Shown piece after piece: positions 50,893-59,949 of a DNA stretch of 64,000 nt. The translations under genes were made by a program, and so were the position numbers. The notes beneath the pieces were generated by a model that was given only the letters and a program-made list of their open reading frames with translations, ran no database searches and was not told the origin of the DNA. Each line of letters starts with the position of its first letter. Position 1 is the first letter of the stretch. The stretch is from positions 1 through 64,000 of the forward strand of contig CAAFUR010000035.1 of assembly GCA_900766245.1 (NCBI GenBank), given 5' to 3'. This DNA comes from Veillonellaceae bacterium. GTDB lineage: Bacteria; Bacillota; Negativicutes; Veillonellales; Veillonellaceae.

Positions 50893-53154
50893 TTAAAATT
50901 TGAATTTCATGCCTACATTATACGTACGGCCACCTGTTGCTTCTCTCGCATAGTATTCACGATTGAAGATATTTTGTACTCCAAATTGTAATGTTGCTTC
51001 TTTGGATACTTTGTAATTTACGGACGCATTAGTCAAGAAGTACGCATCTTCTGACTCCGGCTCACCACCGGCAGTATCTTTGCTGTTGCGGGAGCTTACG
51101 TATTGCATATCCCATAAGGCATTCCACTTGCCACTATTGTATTCAAAACCACCATGGAATAAGTGCCTTGGAATTTCAAAGTTTTGTTCTTTTCCATCAC
51201 TTTGATCTGTATTGGCCAAAGCTTTACTTTCTATATATCCCATTTGCCATGTATAGTTTCCAAAGACAGACCATTTGTTAGACAACTTGTGACGAAGTTC
51301 TAATTCTACACCACGACGTGTTTCTGATCCTATATTGATATACTTTTTGTAATCCTCAGTACCATCTGTCTTTTTAAATGTAACATATTGAATTTTATCC
51401 TTTGTATTCACATAAAAGGCTGCTACGTTTAATTTTGTACTTTCATTCCAAGATTTTTTCAAACCAAGTTCAAAGGTATCGGAATGTTCTGGATCTAACT
51501 CTGGATTTGCATGAATAGGAGTTTTAGATGTTTGACCGAAGCGGTACACTTGGTACAAGGTTGGCGGCGCAAAAGAATGACCATAAGATGCGTAGACGTT
51601 AGTGGAATCGTCAAGGTATCGTTCTACAGACAACTTAGGACTCACTTCAATATAAGAACCATCGTTGTGGTGTACTACATCATAGGATTTCGTTTCCTTT
51701 TTATACTCCCCATGGGATCCATCGTACTTTTTAAAATGATCTAAACGAAGTCCAGCATAAATAGCCCAATCATCGTTAGGGCGATATGTATCTTGTACAA
51801 AAACTGCCATCGTGCGAGATGCCCCTGTATTCGTTTCACTCACGCCGTTAGGGAATACCTTAGTATCTTTAGAGCTTTTATCACGCCAATGTTGTAAAGA
51901 AATCTTTTCTTGATCAAACCGTTCTTGTTTCCAATTCAATCCCCCTACAATTTGATGTTTTCCTTGAGCCTTCCATGCCTTTTGTACATCTAGATTGTAT
52001 GCTTTTCCAGGATAGAAGGAGTGAGAACCTGGTCCTTCATAATCACCAGTTGTAGCTTTTTCTGGCACAGAATAGCCATCTTTCTTTTTATCTAAATAGC
52101 CCAAAGAAATCTGCAATTTATTTGCTTCATTTTTATATTGCAAACTATGAGAATGATATTCTCGCTCTGCATCATGACCTAAGAAACTATTGCCATTAAG
52201 AGATACATATTTTTTATCACTAACCTTGATATCCCCTGTAAAAACTGTCTTTCCATTTACTGTAACCGCACTAATTGGATTGTGGTAAGAGTACTTATGG
52301 TTCGCATATACATAGCGATAGGTTAGCGTTTCTTTGTCGCCTAGGTTCATCGTAATATAAGCAGACAAATTCTTATTATGCAAAGATTTATCCCCACGAT
52401 TCCCTAACACATATTTACCACTTTTCAATTGTTCCAACGGCATATCTGGTGTAATCGCTTTTACCTTACTAGTAATTGCTTTGCTCTTATCGGTCACAAA
52501 AAATCCCGGGAACCCATTTGTGCGACGCTCCTCTGCTGAGACACCAATGGCTACCGTATCAGACACGCGAGCATCAAATCCTAGTTCGTTGTTCCAAGTA
52601 CCATAGGTACCACCATTCACCTTACCGTGCCAACGAATATCCTTGCGATCAGCTTTTGGTACCACTTGTTTTGTTTTGATGCTGATCACACCTGCAACAC
52701 CCTTGCCACCATACAAAGAGGAACTAGCACCACGCACTAATTCAATGCGTTCAATGGAATGCACAGGAATCACTTCCCAATCCACTTTATTATTGAAAGA
52801 ATTATTCATCGGCACGCCATCAACGAGTACCGATATATTTTTTGAATCGAATCCACGGATTTGTATTTCACCTGCCGAAGCTTGACTTTTATACACCCCT
52901 GGTAATAATTGTATCGCATCTGCAACCGTATCCACCTTGCGATTTTCAATATCCTTCGCTGTCACCACAGACACAGAACTAGGCGTTTTTGAAATATCTT
53001 GTAAGGTTCTCGTTGCCGTTACCGTTACATCTGGTAAGATCACTGTTTCTTCTACCGCTTGCGCATCATGAGCATACCCTGTATAACTGCCCAACGCTAC
53101 CGTAACCATAGATAATAATAGTAACCGCGTTGCATTTCGTTTAACTTGTTTCAT
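50893..53154 (-). CDS. TonB-dependent outer-membrane receptor (second of a tandem pair)
   Basis: A 753-residue receptor. It has a signal peptide at residues 1-35 (MKQVKRNATRLLLLSM, ending AHDAQA), a TonB-box-like ETVILPDVTVTA, plug motifs KTPSSVSVVTAKDIE, LLPGVYKSQAS and IELVRGASSSLYGGKG, and a barrel ending VGMKFKF. The start is the ATG at 53154, with AAGGGAAG upstream; an in-frame extension of 26 residues upstream crosses the promoter and is rejected. The tandem duplicate at 48422 shares most plug residues; the extracellular loops differ, suggesting different ligands. The separate promoter (53200-53227) and terminator indicate independent expression. Confidence 0.93.
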   Translation of the reverse strand: MKQVKRNATRLLLLSMVTVALGSYTGYAHDAQAVEETVILPDVTVTATRTLQDISKTPSSVSVVTAKDIENRKVDTVADAIQLLPGVYKSQASAGEIQIRGFDSKNISVLVDGVPMNNSFNNKVDWEVIPVHSIERIELVRGASSSLYGGKGVAGVISIKTKQVVPKADRKDIRWHGKVNGGTYGTWNNELGFDARVSDTVAIGVSAEERRTNGFPGFFVTDKSKAITSKVKAITPDMPLEQLKSGKYVLGNRGDKSLHNKNLSAYITMNLGDKETLTYRYVYANHKYSYHNPISAVTVNGKTVFTGDIKVSDKKYVSLNGNSFLGHDAEREYHSHSLQYKNEANKLQISLGYLDKKKDGYSVPEKATTGDYEGPGSHSFYPGKAYNLDVQKAWKAQGKHQIVGGLNWKQERFDQEKISLQHWRDKSSKDTKVFPNGVSETNTGASRTMAVFVQDTYRPNDDWAIYAGLRLDHFKKYDGSHGEYKKETKSYDVVHHNDGSYIEVSPKLSVERYLDDSTNVYASYGHSFAPPTLYQVYRFGQTSKTPIHANPELDPEHSDTFELGLKKSWNESTKLNVAAFYVNTKDKIQYVTFKKTDGTEDYKKYINIGSETRRGVELELRHKLSNKWSVFGNYTWQMGYIESKALANTDQSDGKEQNFEIPRHLFHGGFEYNSGKWNALWDMQYVSSRNSKDTAGGEPESEDAYFLTNASVNYKVSKEATLQFGVQNIFNREYYAREATGGRTYNVGMKFKF

Positions 53155-53199
53155 TCGTACTTCCCTTCTTACTGTAAAACAAACATTAAGTTTTCTATT

Positions 53200-53227
53200 A
53201 GTATACCATTCATTTTCAATATTGCAA
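53200..53227 (-). promoter_or_regulatory. Promoter of the second TonB receptor
   Basis: TTGCAA (53222-53227), 16-nt spacer and TATACT (53200-53205) on the minus strand; spacer TATTGAAAATGAATGG resembles that of the first receptor. Confidence 0.6.
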
Positions 53228-53258
53228 ATCATTTTGTGAAAATATCTTCATATATAAC

Positions 53259-53283
53259 AAAAAAGCGGCCGAAGCCGCTTTTT
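53259..53283 (-). terminator. Terminator after rpsO
   Basis: AAAAAGCGGC / GCCGCTTTTT form a stem that reads as a U-tract terminator on both strands, 15 bp after the rpsO stop. Confidence 0.88.
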
Positions 53284-53297
53284 GTAAGTACGTAAAA

Positions 53298-53564
53298 TTA
53301 TTTACGTAAGCCTAATTTTTCTAAGATCGCACGGTAACGTTCGATATCTTTACGACGAAGGTAGTCAAGCATGTTACGACGTTGACCAACTAATTTTAAA
53401 AGACCACGACGGGAATGATGATCTTTTTTGTGCTCTTTTAAATGCTCAGTTAAGTATACAATGCGGTTAGTTAAAATCGCGATTTGCACTTCTGGGGATC
53501 CAGTGTCACCTTCGTGAACAGCAAATTCTTTAATAATAGCTGCTTTAGCTTCTGTAGTTAACAT
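53298..53564 (-). CDS. rpsO: 30S ribosomal protein S15
   Basis: An 88-residue primary 16S rRNA-binding protein. Family segments: FAVHEGDTGSPEVQIAILTNRI, HLKEHKKDHHSRRGLLKLVGQRR and NMLDYLRRKDIERYRAIL, ending KLGLRK. Length is standard (88-89). The ATG is preceded by AGGAGG. It is monocistronic between a leader with a bulged hairpin (53596-53635) and its terminator. Confidence 0.98.
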   Translation of the reverse strand: MLTTEAKAAIIKEFAVHEGDTGSPEVQIAILTNRIVYLTEHLKEHKKDHHSRRGLLKLVGQRRNMLDYLRRKDIERYRAILEKLGLRK

Positions 53565-53595
53565 ATTTCATGTCCTCCTAAAAATTACAATTCCA

Positions 53596-53635
53596 TAGGC
53601 CAAAGTAATGGGCGGAGACTCAATTACCTCGCCTA
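53596..53635 (-). promoter_or_regulatory. Hairpin in the rpsO 5' leader, possible S15 autoregulatory site
   Basis: On the minus strand TAGGC / GCCTA and AGGTAAT / ATTACTT form one two-part stem with internal bulges, 32 bp before the start codon. S15 represses its own mRNA in several bacteria by binding leader structures, so this is a candidate. Confidence 0.4.
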
Positions 53636-53687
53636 GGTTAATACATCGGTATCTATAATACTATACTTTGTGGTAAAAGTAAAGTAC

Positions 53688-54479
53688 TTAGCCCAACATC
53701 ATGCGGTCACTGAGGGTATTTTTGCTGGCTACTTCAAAGCGCTCTAATAAATCTTGTACGGTTAAGCTAGACTTCTCTTCTCCTCGTACATCGTAGATAA
53801 CTTTACCATTATCCATCATAATCAAGCGATTGCCGAATCGTAAGGCATCACGCATATTATGGGTAATCATCAAGGTAGTCAAATGATGTTCTTTTACCAA
53901 TTCATCTGTGAGCTGCAATACTTTTTCTGCCGTTTTAGGATCTAAGGCTGCCGTATGTTCATCTAGTAACAGCACTTCTAGCTTCAACATAGTGGCCATC
54001 AACAAAGTAATGGATTGCCGTTGACCACCACTTAATAATCCCATACTAGATGACAAGCGATTTTCTAAACCCAAATCTAAACGTGCCAACTGTTGCTTAA
54101 ACAATTCTCTTTCATTTTCTTTAAAAGCCCAAGATAATCCCATTTGTTTGCCACGGCGCAATGCGAGAAGCATGTTCTCCTCAATTTGCATATTTCCTGC
54201 TGTGCCCAACATAGGATCTTGGAAGACACGACCAATGTATTTGGCCCGTTTGTATTCCGCCATATGAGTGACGTCTATATCATTAATATGCAATGTACCT
54301 TCATCGACAGGGAATACCCCAGCGATGGAGTTCAACAACGTACTTTTACCAGCTCCATTACCACCGATAACAGTCACAAAATCTCCATCTTCTAATCGTA
54401 AGTCAATGCCACGAAGAGCTATTTTTTCATTCACAGTGCCTTTATGGAAGGCTTTCACAATTCCTTTTAATTCTAACAT
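53688..54479 (-). CDS. ABC transporter ATP-binding protein (TrpZ-like)
   Basis: A 263-residue ATPase. Walker A GGNGAGKST (near residue 38), Q-loop FQDPMLG, signature LLSGGQRQS, Walker B LLLDEHTAALD and the switch histidine in MITHNMRDALRFG. It is the third gene of a substrate-binding/permease/ATPase set whose binding protein is of the TrpX (ABC_sub_bind) family. It starts 15 bp after the permease. Substrate is unknown; tryptophan or another amino acid is an inference from the family. Confidence 0.85.
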   Translation of the reverse strand: MLELKGIVKAFHKGTVNEKIALRGIDLRLEDGDFVTVIGGNGAGKSTLLNSIAGVFPVDEGTLHINDIDVTHMAEYKRAKYIGRVFQDPMLGTAGNMQIEENMLLALRRGKQMGLSWAFKENERELFKQQLARLDLGLENRLSSSMGLLSGGQRQSITLLMATMLKLEVLLLDEHTAALDPKTAEKVLQLTDELVKEHHLTTLMITHNMRDALRFGNRLIMMDNGKVIYDVRGEEKSSLTVQDLLERFEVASKNTLSDRMMLG

Positions 54480-54494
54480 GTGTGCACCCTCCTC

Positions 54495-55394
54495 TTAACC
54501 ACGACGAAATTTACCTTGCCACGTTGGTAAAGATAGGGCAAGAGCTACTAATATAGCGGTAAATAATTTCAAATCATTTGGAGGCATACCTAGGTATAGC
54601 ACAGTAGCAATGACAATACGGTAAATAATGGAACCGAATACAACGGCTACTAAGCTCAACACGAAGGAAGAATTACCAAATAGTTTGCGCACTATTGAAG
54701 AAGAAGCAAATAATACTTCCCCGATGATAACAGATGCCAAACCAATAACGATAGTCCCTACACCCATACCGATATCTGCGAAGCCTTGGGATTGGGCAAT
54801 TAAAGCGCCGGATACAGCTACGAACCCGTTGGATAATAATAAGCCAAGGACAATCATGGAATCTGTGTTCACCCCTTGGGCTCGAATCATTTGTGGATTT
54901 ACCCCCGTAGCACGGATCGATGTACCTAGTTCAGTACCGAAGAACCAGAATAAGAATAATCCCACTACCACCGTGACTACTACACCAATGATGGTCAATG
55001 CCACCGCATTGGAAATACCCATGCTATGAATGGCAGAGTACACTGTATCCATGCGTAATAAGGAAATGTTTGCTTTCCCCATAATATGTAAGTTCACAGA
55101 ATATAAGGCAATCATTGTTAAGATACCAGCTAGTAATGCGGGAATTTTTAATTTGGTATGTATCCAGCCCGTTACAGCACCGGCAATCATACCACCAATG
55201 CCTGCTATCACTACTGTTAACCAAGGATTGACACCCATGGTAATCAATACCGCAGAAATAGCAGCACCCATAGGGAAACTACCTTCTACTGTTAAATCTG
55301 CTACGTCTAAAATTCTGAAAGTAATAAATACACCCAATGCCAACAATGCCCACAATAGGCCTTGTGCAATGGTACTAATGATTAAGTTTGTCAT
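54495..55394 (-). CDS. ABC transporter permease (TrpY-like)
   Basis: A 299-residue inner-membrane permease with about 8-9 hydrophobic helices of the branched-chain amino acid/ribose permease type. Recognisable parts: an N-terminal WALLALGVFITFRILDVADL, AGAVTGWIHTKLKIPALLAG, GTSIRATGVNPQMIRAQGVN (the cytoplasmic coupling loop) and SNGFVAVSGALIAQSQGFAD. It is the second gene of the transporter operon, 35 bp after the binding protein gene. Confidence 0.88.
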   Translation of the reverse strand: MTNLIISTIAQGLLWALLALGVFITFRILDVADLTVEGSFPMGAAISAVLITMGVNPWLTVVIAGIGGMIAGAVTGWIHTKLKIPALLAGILTMIALYSVNLHIMGKANISLLRMDTVYSAIHSMGISNAVALTIIGVVVTVVVGLFLFWFFGTELGTSIRATGVNPQMIRAQGVNTDSMIVLGLLLSNGFVAVSGALIAQSQGFADIGMGVGTIVIGLASVIIGEVLFASSSIVRKLFGNSSFVLSLVAVVFGSIIYRIVIATVLYLGMPPNDLKLFTAILVALALSLPTWQGKFRRG

Positions 55395-55429
55395 AGATCC
55401 TCCTACTCGGGGTTGCCCCCACTACTATA

Positions 55430-56395
55430 CTACTGTTGTCGCAATGACTCTGGAATCTGGATGTGCAAGCGAGCTGCTTCATCTTGATTGAATACAAATT
55501 TAATAGGCTCTTGCATCTCGATTGGCATGCTATCTGGTGTACTTTCACCACGAAGCACACGGGCCGCCATATGTCCAGTTTGAACTCCCAATCTATAAAA
55601 GTCTACAGAATAGGCTGCTAGTCCACCTGTTTTTAACCATGTCTCATCAGAGGGAAACACTGGTAAGTTAGCACTACTAAATATGGTGACGATGTTCGCA
55701 TAGGATGAAGCGATGATATTATCTGTTGGAAAGTACACTGCATCGATACCCATAATAGCTAATTGATTCGCCGCCTGCGGCACATCATTCACGTTGGATA
55801 CGGTAATTTCCACTAATTCCATACCGTATTTCTGTGCTTCTTTTCGAAAACTCTCTGCTTGTAATTGTGAATTCACTTCACTAGATGAATAAATAGTGCC
55901 AATTTTTTTCGCATTCGGTAATAATTGATGCACTAATTCCACTCGTTTTTCCATAGGCACCATATCTGTGGTACCCGATACATTACCACCTGGATGTTCA
56001 TCACTATCCACTAATCGTGCTGTGGTAAAACTCGTAACCGCCGTTCCTAACACCGGAATATCCTTCGTAGCATTTGCCATAGCCTGTACCGCTGGGGTCG
56101 CAATGGCCACCACTAAATCGGAATTACGTGCCACAAATCGTTGGGCAATGGTATTTAGATTAGATTGATCTCCCTGCGCATTTTGGTGATCAAGAATCAC
56201 ATTGTCTACAAATCCCTCTTCACGTAATCCATCTACGAAGCCTTTGTTTGCTGCATCTAATGCGGGATGCTCCGCTAATTGCAAGATACCTACTCGGTAC
56301 ATCTTGCCTCCTCCTGGTGCTTCTAGTGACGATTCATGCCAGAGCAAGAACCCCACCAGACAGACCACCAACAGGGCCAGTCCTTTTTTCCACAT
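55430..56395 (-). CDS. ABC transporter substrate-binding protein (TrpX-like, ABC_sub_bind family)
   Basis: A 321-residue periplasmic-binding-type protein with an N-terminal membrane anchor (MWKKGLALLVVCLVGFLLW). No canonical lipobox cysteine is placed for processing, so it probably stays tethered by an uncleaved helix. Body motifs: VGILQLAEHPALDAANKGFVDGL, ATPAVQAMANATKDIPVLG, NVSGTTDMVP, GTIYSSSEVNS and FPSDETWLKTGGLAAYSVDFY. It is the first gene of the three-gene transporter operon. A small hairpin (56424-56440) lies in its leader, but no T-box motif is seen. Confidence 0.85.
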   Translation of the reverse strand: MWKKGLALLVVCLVGFLLWHESSLEAPGGGKMYRVGILQLAEHPALDAANKGFVDGLREEGFVDNVILDHQNAQGDQSNLNTIAQRFVARNSDLVVAIATPAVQAMANATKDIPVLGTAVTSFTTARLVDSDEHPGGNVSGTTDMVPMEKRVELVHQLLPNAKKIGTIYSSSEVNSQLQAESFRKEAQKYGMELVEITVSNVNDVPQAANQLAIMGIDAVYFPTDNIIASSYANIVTIFSSANLPVFPSDETWLKTGGLAAYSVDFYRLGVQTGHMAARVLRGESTPDSMPIEMQEPIKFVFNQDEAARLHIQIPESLRQQ

Positions 56396-56423
56396 AAAAA
56401 TCTCCTTTCTACTATACTACATT

Positions 56424-56440
56424 GGTAGCCGCACGCTACC
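56424..56440 (-). repeat. Leader hairpin before the substrate-binding protein gene
   Basis: GGTAGC-CGCAC-GCTACC, a 6-5-6 inverted repeat about 30 bp before the start codon, of unknown role. Confidence 0.4.
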
Positions 56441-56630
56441 TCCTACAGTCTTTCTATGGGAAAGATATAGAGATTATACCACATGTGAAAGTAATAGAAA
56501 ATATATAATTTGTAATTTCTATAGAATCCAATATTTTTATGTAAAATATATTTAAGGCCCGGAAAATTAATGCCCATGTTTATAATAATGAACATCGAAA
56601 CATACTTGTAAAGATAGACAAAACGACTAG

Positions 56631-56651
56631 ATCCTTACAACCTAGTCGTTT
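56631..56651 (-). terminator. Terminator after brnQ
   Basis: AAACGACTAG / CTAGTCGTTT, about 90 bp after the brnQ stop. The minus-strand end reads TTTGTC, so the U-tract is short. Confidence 0.6.
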
Positions 56652-56738
56652 ATCTATATTACACTATTAATTTGTCTTACAAGATACTTACACCGCGACA
56701 CTAAACATATCAACTAGTGTATGTACAAGCATATACTA

Positions 56739-58079
56739 TTATTTTCGCACAATACCGATATGCACCATACCCACAAAGAAACCGATAATGGATGGCACAA
56801 TCCAGCCCATGCCGATAGAGGCAAATGGAAGCATTCCATAATATGGTAATGCCCATTGGACAAATCCAGATTGATTGATAAATGCTGGCGCCGTTGCCAT
56901 AGCATCGCCTAGTGCCGCCCATAAAGCAAAAGCTGTTGTCCAAGCATATACCGCTTGTCTTCCTTTGAAGATTGGTGCTGCAAAAGATAACAAAATGATC
57001 GTAATGGACAATGGGTACAAGAACATCAATACAGGGATGGCGAGTTCGATAATTTTTGTTAATCCCACATTAGCAATTAAGAAACCCACTGCTGTTGTTA
57101 AGTATGCATAGCCACGATAGCCCAATGTGTTCGGGAACATTTCATCAAATGTTTCACCACAAGCACCGATTAAGCCTACGCATGTTTTTAAGCAAGCTAA
57201 GGTAACGATAATCGCCAATAACACAGCTCCCACATTACCAAAGTAGAACGCATTCATTTGCGCCATGGTGATACCACCATTTTTAGCAAGGCCTAATGTA
57301 GTTACACTAGTAGCGCCACTATAAGCTAAGAAACCGTAGATAACAGCCATAATGGAGCACGCAATGAGTCCAGCTTTCACAAGCCCCATAGCAATATCCT
57401 TAGGTTCTGTCACTCCTACTCCTTGTAGAGCACGGATAACGATAATACCAAATGCTAAGGATGCCAAGACATCTAGCGTGTTATATCCTTCCGTAAAACC
57501 TTTGAAGAACGGATGAGTCGCATATTCCCCTTGTGGTGCCACTGATGTATAATCCCCCATTGGCATAACCACTACAGTGATCAATAAAATACTTAGAAAT
57601 ACTAAGAATAATGGTGTTAATACTTTGCCGATGTAGGTCATCAATTTGCCTGGGTTCAAAGAGAACAAAATAGCAATGATAAAGAACACTGCAGAGAATA
57701 CACCTAATGCAAGGTCTGGATTCACGCCGCCAAGGAATGGTTCAAATCCGATGGTATAGGATACTGTACTTGTTCTTGGGATGGCAAATGCAGGGCCAAT
57801 AGTAATGTATAACAACAAAGTAAAGATTTTACCATACATAGGGTGTACGCGGCTCACTAAATCTTGTAAGCCATTACTACGAGATACCCCCATAGCAACA
57901 ATACCCAAGAATGGTAATCCGATAGCTGTTACTAAAAAACCTACAATAGCTGGCCATAAGGCTTGACCTGCTTCTTGTCCCAAGTGAACTGGGAAAATTA
58001 AGTTTCCTGCCCCAAAGAACATGCCGAATAGCATAGTTCCAATAAAGGCTACGGAACCCCAAGATAATGTTTGCTTCAT
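56739..58079 (-). CDS. brnQ: Branched-chain amino acid transport protein
   Basis: A 446-residue cation-coupled carrier for Leu, Ile and Val with about 12 membrane helices. GTMLFGMFFGAGNLIFPVHLG near the start and FFIIAILFSLNPGKLMTYIGK, LDVLASLAFGIIVIRALQ and TCVGLIGACGETFDEMFP are typical of the LIVCS family. It lies 11 bp after the pckA-like gene, so the two are probably co-transcribed. Confidence 0.93.
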   Translation of the reverse strand: MKQTLSWGSVAFIGTMLFGMFFGAGNLIFPVHLGQEAGQALWPAIVGFLVTAIGLPFLGIVAMGVSRSNGLQDLVSRVHPMYGKIFTLLLYITIGPAFAIPRTSTVSYTIGFEPFLGGVNPDLALGVFSAVFFIIAILFSLNPGKLMTYIGKVLTPLFLVFLSILLITVVVMPMGDYTSVAPQGEYATHPFFKGFTEGYNTLDVLASLAFGIIVIRALQGVGVTEPKDIAMGLVKAGLIACSIMAVIYGFLAYSGATSVTTLGLAKNGGITMAQMNAFYFGNVGAVLLAIIVTLACLKTCVGLIGACGETFDEMFPNTLGYRGYAYLTTAVGFLIANVGLTKIIELAIPVLMFLYPLSITIILLSFAAPIFKGRQAVYAWTTAFALWAALGDAMATAPAFINQSGFVQWALPYYGMLPFASIGMGWIVPSIIGFFVGMVHIGIVRK

Positions 58080-58090
58080 GATTAGTCCCC

Positions 58091-59719
58091 CTACATAATG
58101 ATTTTTAATACATCTAATACTTCGTCAGGCAACTCATCTTTTGTTCCTTTTAAGTTTTCAATGTAATCATAACGGAACTCAAATGCTTTATGAAGAATAT
58201 GATGATACTCACGAACTGTAAAATCTGGTTCAAAACCTTCTACTTTTACATATTCTAAGTTTTCATATTTATAGAATGGTTCAAAGTTAAGACTACCCTC
58301 AACCAAACCTTCTAACAAACCTAATGTTACCTCTTTTGGAATTTTCTTGTCCAAGAAGAATCCAGTGTTCATAATATAACAATCTACACCAGATTGAGTG
58401 AATAGTTTTTTGTAACTTTCATAATCGGTACGTAAGGAATAGGTACGGAATGGATTTGCATAAGGTTCAATGACCAATGCATTAGGATCTACATTATCAT
58501 CTAATTTTTCCGCTGTAGAGCGACGTGTTGCCAAAGTAGCACCCATAGTAGCTGCCAAAATTGGATTATCAATTTTTAAAATCGGTGGTAACGTTTTATC
58601 TTTCATCAACCATACGATGGCATTTACTGGGTCTTTCACAAAATTCACACGATTGTCTGTCCAGAATTGCGATTTAATAGCACGACCATTGTTATTGCGT
58701 ACATCTTCTGCTAAGACAACTTTATTACCATCTTCATCCAAGGTAACGCCCACATTTTGTAATGTCAATAAATATTTATTGGCAGGATGTTCCACCGGAT
58801 AGTCTTGCATTTTATCAAAATATGTTGGTTCTAATGCAATAGAGGATAAATCTTCTGTATGAATAATATACGCATCATCATGTAACACAGAAATATCATA
58901 GCGTCCATCATGTTGTTCATGGGTTAATGTAGACTTACCCGACCCGGATAACCCGAATACGCCAATCGTATACGAGGAACCATCTTTCAAATTATATCGT
59001 TTCATACCACCATGGCATGCCACATAACCATAACGATTTGCCAAAGACCATCCTAATGTAAGAGTGCCTTTTTTATGCTCCCCAAAATAGCGCATCCCTA
59101 AAATCATAGCGCAGTTATGAGCAGGATCAAAAATAGCAAGTCCTCCAGGATATCCTTCTACCACATAGTCTGGATCAGAATAGATAAAAATATCCCCTTC
59201 AGGAATTTCCTTACTCTCTCTGTAAAAGGCTTTTACTTCCTCATTAAAAAATTGGAAATTGATAGCCCAAGAATACAGGATAGATGCATGTTCTTTCGGA
59301 ATCATCAAATGCGCACGAGCTGTGAAAGCTTCATCCAAACCTACGATGGCTTGCGCAGAAATCCATTCTTTATGACGGCTATCATATACAGCTTCACGAG
59401 CAATATCACATAACTCTACTTCGTTAATCCCTTCATCACCGATGATGCGCCGCGCTTTTGCATAGCGACCTGTAGTTTTACCATTATTGGTAACTAATAC
59501 TTTTGCATCTTGTGGTAATCCTTGCTCTTCCGCACGGTAAATTGGCATATCTAATACAATGACACCAGGTTCCTTAGTTGCTAACTCATAAGCCTGTGCA
59601 ATGGATTTAACAGGTGTTACATTATTTCCATAAAACGCTGTTTCTATCGTACTTCTTAATTTAGAAAAAAGCGGGTTTTCTTTAATTTCGGACTGTTTCC
59701 ATTTTAATCTTGTTGCCAT
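58091..59719 (-). CDS. pckA: Phosphoenolpyruvate carboxykinase (ATP)-like protein
   Basis: A 542-residue protein with the ATP-dependent PEPCK fold. The kinase-1a loop is VFGLSGSGKSTLTHEQ, the metal-binding region HDDAY follows, and RYFGEHKKGTLTLGW precedes it as in PckA. The usual VFNFEGGCYAK motif is not present; the corresponding stretch reads EDLSSIALEPTYFDK. The family normally interconverts oxaloacetate and phosphoenolpyruvate. It starts the pckA-brnQ pair. In a lactate- and succinate-using anaerobe this step would link C4 acids to gluconeogenesis. The divergent motif lowers certainty of the exact reaction. Confidence 0.8.
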   Translation of the reverse strand: MATRLKWKQSEIKENPLFSKLRSTIETAFYGNNVTPVKSIAQAYELATKEPGVIVLDMPIYRAEEQGLPQDAKVLVTNNGKTTGRYAKARRIIGDEGINEVELCDIAREAVYDSRHKEWISAQAIVGLDEAFTARAHLMIPKEHASILYSWAINFQFFNEEVKAFYRESKEIPEGDIFIYSDPDYVVEGYPGGLAIFDPAHNCAMILGMRYFGEHKKGTLTLGWSLANRYGYVACHGGMKRYNLKDGSSYTIGVFGLSGSGKSTLTHEQHDGRYDISVLHDDAYIIHTEDLSSIALEPTYFDKMQDYPVEHPANKYLLTLQNVGVTLDEDGNKVVLAEDVRNNNGRAIKSQFWTDNRVNFVKDPVNAIVWLMKDKTLPPILKIDNPILAATMGATLATRRSTAEKLDDNVDPNALVIEPYANPFRTYSLRTDYESYKKLFTQSGVDCYIMNTGFFLDKKIPKEVTLGLLEGLVEGSLNFEPFYKYENLEYVKVEGFEPDFTVREYHHILHKAFEFRYDYIENLKGTKDELPDEVLDVLKIIM

Positions 59720-59892
59720 AGTTTCCTCATTCGTTGTAACTTATTATACTTATGTATATTCCATTATATTCTAACATTTAATTAAGTATTTCACAATATG
59801 AGACCACCATATACAAAGTATTAGCCTTAATAAACACAAGCTTCTGTGATATGAATCACAATATATTCTTACTATGCAGTAGGTAGATATAC

Positions 59893-59933
59893 AAAAACGG
59901 ATGTCACGAGGTATGCACCTCATAACATCCGTT
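59893..59933 (-). terminator. Terminator after galU
   Basis: AACGGATGT / ACATCCGTT with an inner GAGGT/ACCTC stem, followed by TTTTTG on the minus strand, 17 bp after the galU stop. Confidence 0.85.
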
Positions 59934-59949
59934 ACTTACATTTATACAA

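Larger units (their letters stand above)
56396..56738. other. Gene-free spacer between the ABC transporter and brnQ
   Basis: No coding region supported. It holds the GGTAGC/GCTACC leader hairpin (56424-56440) of the transporter operon and the brnQ terminator (56631-56651); the rest is AT-rich without clear structure. Confidence 0.6.

Noticed and set aside
53155..53232. 26-residue N-terminal extension of the second TonB receptor
   Set aside because: It includes the -10 and -35 elements and would place a non-signal sequence before the signal peptide.
56396..56575. T-box riboswitch before the TrpX-like transporter
   Set aside because: The region was read for the conserved T-box core and a specifier hairpin; neither is present, and the leader is too short.
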